Positions 61,056 to 64,000 of a DNA stretch of 64,000 bases are shown here, in pieces. This DNA comes from Lacunisphaera sp. (lineage in GTDB: Bacteria > Verrucomicrobiota > Verrucomicrobiia > Opitutales > Opitutaceae), in the NCBI GenBank assembly GCA_029945445.1, contig JAQSCO010000060.1, positions 248,001 to 312,000 on the forward strand, in the 5' to 3' direction. The notes under the pieces are model-generated. The model made no database searches. It was given only the letters and a program-made list of their open reading frames with translations, and was not told the DNA's origin. A program made the position numbers and the translations under genes. The first letter of the stretch is position 1. Every line of letters starts with the position of its first letter.

Positions 61056-62782
61056 GGGCTGGTGGCGGGGACGAGGGATTTCACGTTCTCGGCGCGCTGG
61101 ACTTCGGGCCACGGCCGCACGCCGACGCGGGCGGCCCACGCGGCCCACTGCGCGCTCATGGCCTTCACCCGGTCAGGCGACTGGGCGGCCAGATCATGCT
61201 GTTCCGTGCGGTCCACCGCCATGTCGAAGAGTTCCCAGCCGTCGGGATACTTGGAGACCAGTTTCCACTGGCCGTCGCGAATGGCGCGGCTGCCTTCGTG
61301 CTCCCAGAAAATGGGGGCGGTGCGCCGCAGCGGCTCGCCCGCGAACGCCGGCCGGAGGCTGACGCCTTCCATCGGGGGAATGTTTTCGCCGTGGGCCTGC
61401 GTCGGATATTTTGCACCGGCAAGATCGACGCACGTGGCCATAAGGTCGATCAGGTGGCCCGGCTGATTTTCAAGCCGCCCATTGAGCCTGGCCGCGATGC
61501 CCGCCGGCCAGTGCGCGATCAGCGGGGTCGCGATGCCGCCCTCGTGCACCCAATGCTTGTATTCCCGGAACGGGGTGTCGCTGACGTTGGCCCAGTCCCG
61601 GCCGTAGGCGATGAACGTGTCCTCGGGGCCCGGCATGACGCCGTAACCCTGGCGCACGGGCCAGCCGTCGCGCGTCTGCGGGGCGGGGCCGCTGCCATAG
61701 TTCATGGCGTCCTTGGCCTTGGGCGGATGCGCCGGCGCGGCGGCGCGCGGCACGAAGGGACCAGTGCGGCCGACCGGTTCGGCGCAGCCGCCGTTGTCCT
61801 GCAAGAAAAGAATCAAGGTGTTCTCGAACTGCCCGTTCGCTTTCAGTTCGGCGACGATCCGGCCAATGCCCTGATCCATGCGGTCGAGCTGCGCGGCATA
61901 GACTTCCATGCAGCGCGCCTCAAAGGCGCGGTCCGGCACCTTGGCCCAGTCGCCGGCGGTCGCAGCCATTTCCCAGCGCGGGTCGACGAGGCCGAGTTTT
62001 TTCAACCGGGCCAGGCGCTCGTCGCGGATCGCCTGGTAGCCGGCATCATAGCGGCCCTTGTATTTGGCGATGTCGGCTTCGCGCGCATGGAGCGGCCAGT
62101 GGGCCGCCGTATAGGCGACATACATGAAGAACGGTTCCAGCGCGTGATCGCGAGCGTGGTCGCTCAGATAACGCATCGCATTGTCGGTGATCGCGTCGGT
62201 GTAATAATACTCGGCCGGCTGATACTCGGGATCGTTGGCCGCGGTGATGAGTTGGTTGTCGCGCTCGAGGGCGACGGGATCAAAGAAACTGCCGGAGCCG
62301 GCCAGCGTGCCGTAGTGGCGGTCAAAGCCGCGCTGCCGTGGCCAGTTGCTCTGATTTTTGAGCAACTCGGCCGTCTTGAACGGGGTCACGTGCCACTTGC
62401 CCACGCCGTAGGTGCGGTAGCCGGACGCCTTGAGCGCCTCGGCGATGGTCACGGTGCGCGGACTGAGCTCGCCGCGATACGCGTCGCTGCCGGCGCTGTC
62501 CACCATGTGGCCGACCCCGGCCTGATGGGGATAGAGGCCGGTCAGCAGGGAGGCCCGCGTGGGGCAGCAGCGCGAGGCGTTGTAGAACTGCGTGAGCCGC
62601 ACGCCGCCCGCCGCGAGGGCGTCGAGATGGGGGGTCGCGATTTCACTGCCGAAACACCCGATGTCCGAAAACCCGACGTCATCGGCGAGAATGATGATGA
62701 TGTTCGGACGCGGCGGCGCGTCGGCGGCGAACGCGGCAGTCACCAAGGTCAGTGCGAGTAGGATCAGGCGGAGGCGGATCAT
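61052..62782 (-). CDS. S1 family arylsulfatase
   Basis: A 576-residue secreted sulfatase (signal peptide L-I-L-L-A-L-T-L-V-T-A-A-F-A). The formylglycine motif is C-C-P-T-R (Cys72-Arg76) in S-R-C-C-P-T-R-A-S-L-L-T-G, with L-A-D-D-V-G-F-S-D-I-G-C and G-V-G-K-W-H as further conserved parts. The extended middle with D-R-H-Y-G-T-L and Q-D-N-G-G-C-A-E, and the end W-E-L-F-D-M-A-V-D-R-T-E fit the arylsulfatase A/S1_4 type. It overlaps the next sulfatase start by four bases, and the PL6 lyase precedes it. Confidence 0.9.
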   Translation of the reverse strand: MIRLRLILLALTLVTAAFAADAPPRPNIIIILADDVGFSDIGCFGSEIATPHLDALAAGGVRLTQFYNASRCCPTRASLLTGLYPHQAGVGHMVDSAGSDAYRGELSPRTVTIAEALKASGYRTYGVGKWHVTPFKTAELLKNQSNWPRQRGFDRHYGTLAGSGSFFDPVALERDNQLITAANDPEYQPAEYYYTDAITDNAMRYLSDHARDHALEPFFMYVAYTAAHWPLHAREADIAKYKGRYDAGYQAIRDERLARLKKLGLVDPRWEMAATAGDWAKVPDRAFEARCMEVYAAQLDRMDQGIGRIVAELKANGQFENTLILFLQDNGGCAEPVGRTGPFVPRAAAPAHPPKAKDAMNYGSGPAPQTRDGWPVRQGYGVMPGPEDTFIAYGRDWANVSDTPFREYKHWVHEGGIATPLIAHWPAGIAARLNGRLENQPGHLIDLMATCVDLAGAKYPTQAHGENIPPMEGVSLRPAFAGEPLRRTAPIFWEHEGSRAIRDGQWKLVSKYPDGWELFDMAVDRTEQHDLAAQSPDRVKAMSAQWAAWAARVGVRPWPEVQRAENVKSLVPATSP

Positions 62783-62805
62783 GGCAATGAGGTCAGCCGG
62801 GCAGT

Positions 62806-64000
62806 TCAGTTGGCGCGGGCGTGTTTCTTGGGGTTTTCCTTATTGCCGGCCAGCTCCTTCGTGCCGCCGGAAAGGGATGCCGTCCGGTAGCAGGACCTGT
62901 CATCCTCCATGGCGAACTTGCCGGCCGTGCGGAAAACCAGCACCCAGGCAGGACCGACATCGGTCGCGGTCAGGGGCTTGAATCCGGCCTGCTCCCCCGC
63001 CTCCGTCCAACCCGCAGGCAGAGCCTCGCTCACGCAGCCCGCGGCGGCCGGCGCAAAAGAATTTTTGCCACCCACCAGCCGATTGCCCTCGTAGCGGTTG
63101 GGCGCGAAATGGAACTGGTCGAACGGGGGCGTGGCCGGCGGAATCGTGCCGATCACCGAGTCGCCACCGTGCGGTCGCACGAAGCGGTTGTTCCGGATGA
63201 GACAGTTTTCCGGCAGCAAAACCATCTGCTCACTGGGCCAGTGCCGCTGGTATTCGAAGCCCACTTCGAGATCGGCGTCCTTGATTCCGACCACCACATT
63301 GTCGCTCAGGGTGAGATCCTTCACCTGGGCGTAGGTGGCCATGGCTCCCGTGGAGACCGTCTGGCCGTTGACGGTCTTATGCTTGGGTTCGTAGTTCGGC
63401 GTGAGGGCGCCGGCGATATACTCGCCGGTGGAGACCCGGATGCCATAATCGCAACCGGAAACGTAGTTGCCCTGAACGGTGTTGTGCAGGCCGGACATGC
63501 GCAGTCCCTGGGTGCCGGGCCGGCCCTGTCCCAAGACGATGTTCCCCTTGATCAGGTTGGAGGAACCCTGGCGGATGTTGATGCAACCGCGCGTCGCGAT
63601 CACGGTGTTGTTGAGCACCTGATTATGGTTGGACTTGAGGGAAATGATCTCGGTGCCTTCGCCGTCGGCGTGCTCGAAGAGATTGCCCTCGATCGTGAAG
63701 AAGGCCCCGCCCTCGGCGCCAGCGTCGAACTTTCCCGCACCCCACACACGGATGTCCTCCCGGCCGTTGGCGTCCGCGTAGGGAATGTTTTTGAAATAGG
63801 AGTGCAGCACACCGTTGTGGCGCGCGGCCTCGATGGCGTTCCCGATGAGCGGCTCCAGGTGGTTCTTGCCCTTGAGATAGCAGCGGTCGACGAGGTTGTT
63901 ATCTCCGCTGAAAAACACCCAGTAATATTTGGTTTCGAAATCGGGGGGATTGTAATCGACCACGGCCGTGTTCCGGACGATCCCGTGATGCGAGTTGAAC
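62806..64000 (-). CDS. Polysaccharide lyase family 6-like (alginate lyase/chondroitinase B fold), 5' end outside window
   Basis: The last roughly 398 residues of a right-handed beta-helix lyase. The frame is open to the right edge; the GTG at 63963 is inside the gene, not a start. The PL6 catalytic Lys/Arg pair is present as I-S-L-K and N-I-R-Q-G, with the Arg 21 residues after the Lys, the same spacing as in chondroitinase B (Lys250/Arg271). A Glu five residues before the Lys fits a calcium ligand; the second Glu is eight, not seven, before. Beta-helix repeats such as G-N-x-V-x-x follow. Substrate may be alginate, dermatan sulfate or a similar uronan. Confidence 0.85.
   Translation of the reverse strand, partial: FNSHHGIVRNTAVVDYNPPDFETKYYWVFFSGDNNLVDRCYLKGKNHLEPLIGNAIEAARHNGVLHSYFKNIPYADANGREDIRVWGAGKFDAGAEGGAFFTIEGNLFEHADGEGTEIISLKSNHNQVLNNTVIATRGCINIRQGSSNLIKGNIVLGQGRPGTQGLRMSGLHNTVQGNYVSGCDYGIRVSTGEYIAGALTPNYEPKHKTVNGQTVSTGAMATYAQVKDLTLSDNVVVGIKDADLEVGFEYQRHWPSEQMVLLPENCLIRNNRFVRPHGGDSVIGTIPPATPPFDQFHFAPNRYEGNRLVGGKNSFAPAAAGCVSEALPAGWTEAGEQAGFKPLTATDVGPAWVLVFRTAGKFAMEDDRSCYRTASLSGGTKELAGNKENPKKHARAN

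Overview
The window is GC-rich and densely coded. It looks like the chromosome of a free-living, polysaccharide-degrading member of the Verrucomicrobiota, probably Opitutaceae-like. That placement is an inference from the gene mix (secreted sulfatases next to uronate lyases, a monomeric NADP-isocitrate dehydrogenase, a four-helix-bundle S23-type protein, an octaheme cytochrome-TPR protein) and from the many short palindromic repeats between genes. No rRNA, tRNA, CRISPR array, transposase or prophage was found.

Layout. 0-10 kb: the end of a methyltransferase gene, a sodium/solute symporter, a large DUF3516-type DExH helicase carrying two in-frame palindromic repeats, a spermidine-synthase-like protein, monomeric isocitrate dehydrogenase, and a four-helix-bundle protein. 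10-23 kb: mixed envelope and metabolic genes, including a lipocalin, a DTW-domain protein, a site-2 protease, an esterase, a TIR-TPR membrane protein, a second TPR protein, a YecH-like protein, a methyltransferase, an M20 peptidase and a quinone-oxidoreductase-like enzyme. 23-30 kb: a same-strand run (DUF748/AsmA-like, YihY/BrkB, lipoprotein, OPT transporter), then a YkgJ-like cysteine-cluster protein and a second lipoprotein that carries the module of the first one twice. 30-41 kb: a POT peptide transporter, small proteins, a transglutaminase-like protein, a coiled-coil protein, dodecin, RhlE-like helicase, a ROK kinase, an aspartate-type aminotransferase, a ribbon-helix-helix-like protein, a LolA-like protein and SecG. 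41-48 kb: a housekeeping block with parB, a LysM protein, fmt and der on the minus strand and ffh on the plus strand, followed by a lipoprotein and a spacer holding a relic copy of the ffh 3' end. 49-51 kb: an octaheme cytochrome c-HEAT-TPR protein.

The last 13 kb (51.2 kb to the window edge) is one minus-strand polysaccharide-utilisation locus. In transcription order it holds a PL6-type lyase (cut by the window edge), three S1 sulfatases, two PF05426-type lyases, an MFS uronate-type transporter and a GH2-like enzyme. Two junctions are 4-base ATGA overlaps. The likely job is desulfation and lytic cleavage of a sulfated, uronic-acid-containing polysaccharide in the cell envelope or outside the cell, with uptake of the products. 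The substrate cannot be fixed from sequence.

The second theme is repeats. Several families of nested inverted repeats sit between convergent genes. One 140-bp element supplies the stop codons of both flanking genes. Two elements have been absorbed in frame into the helicase coding region.
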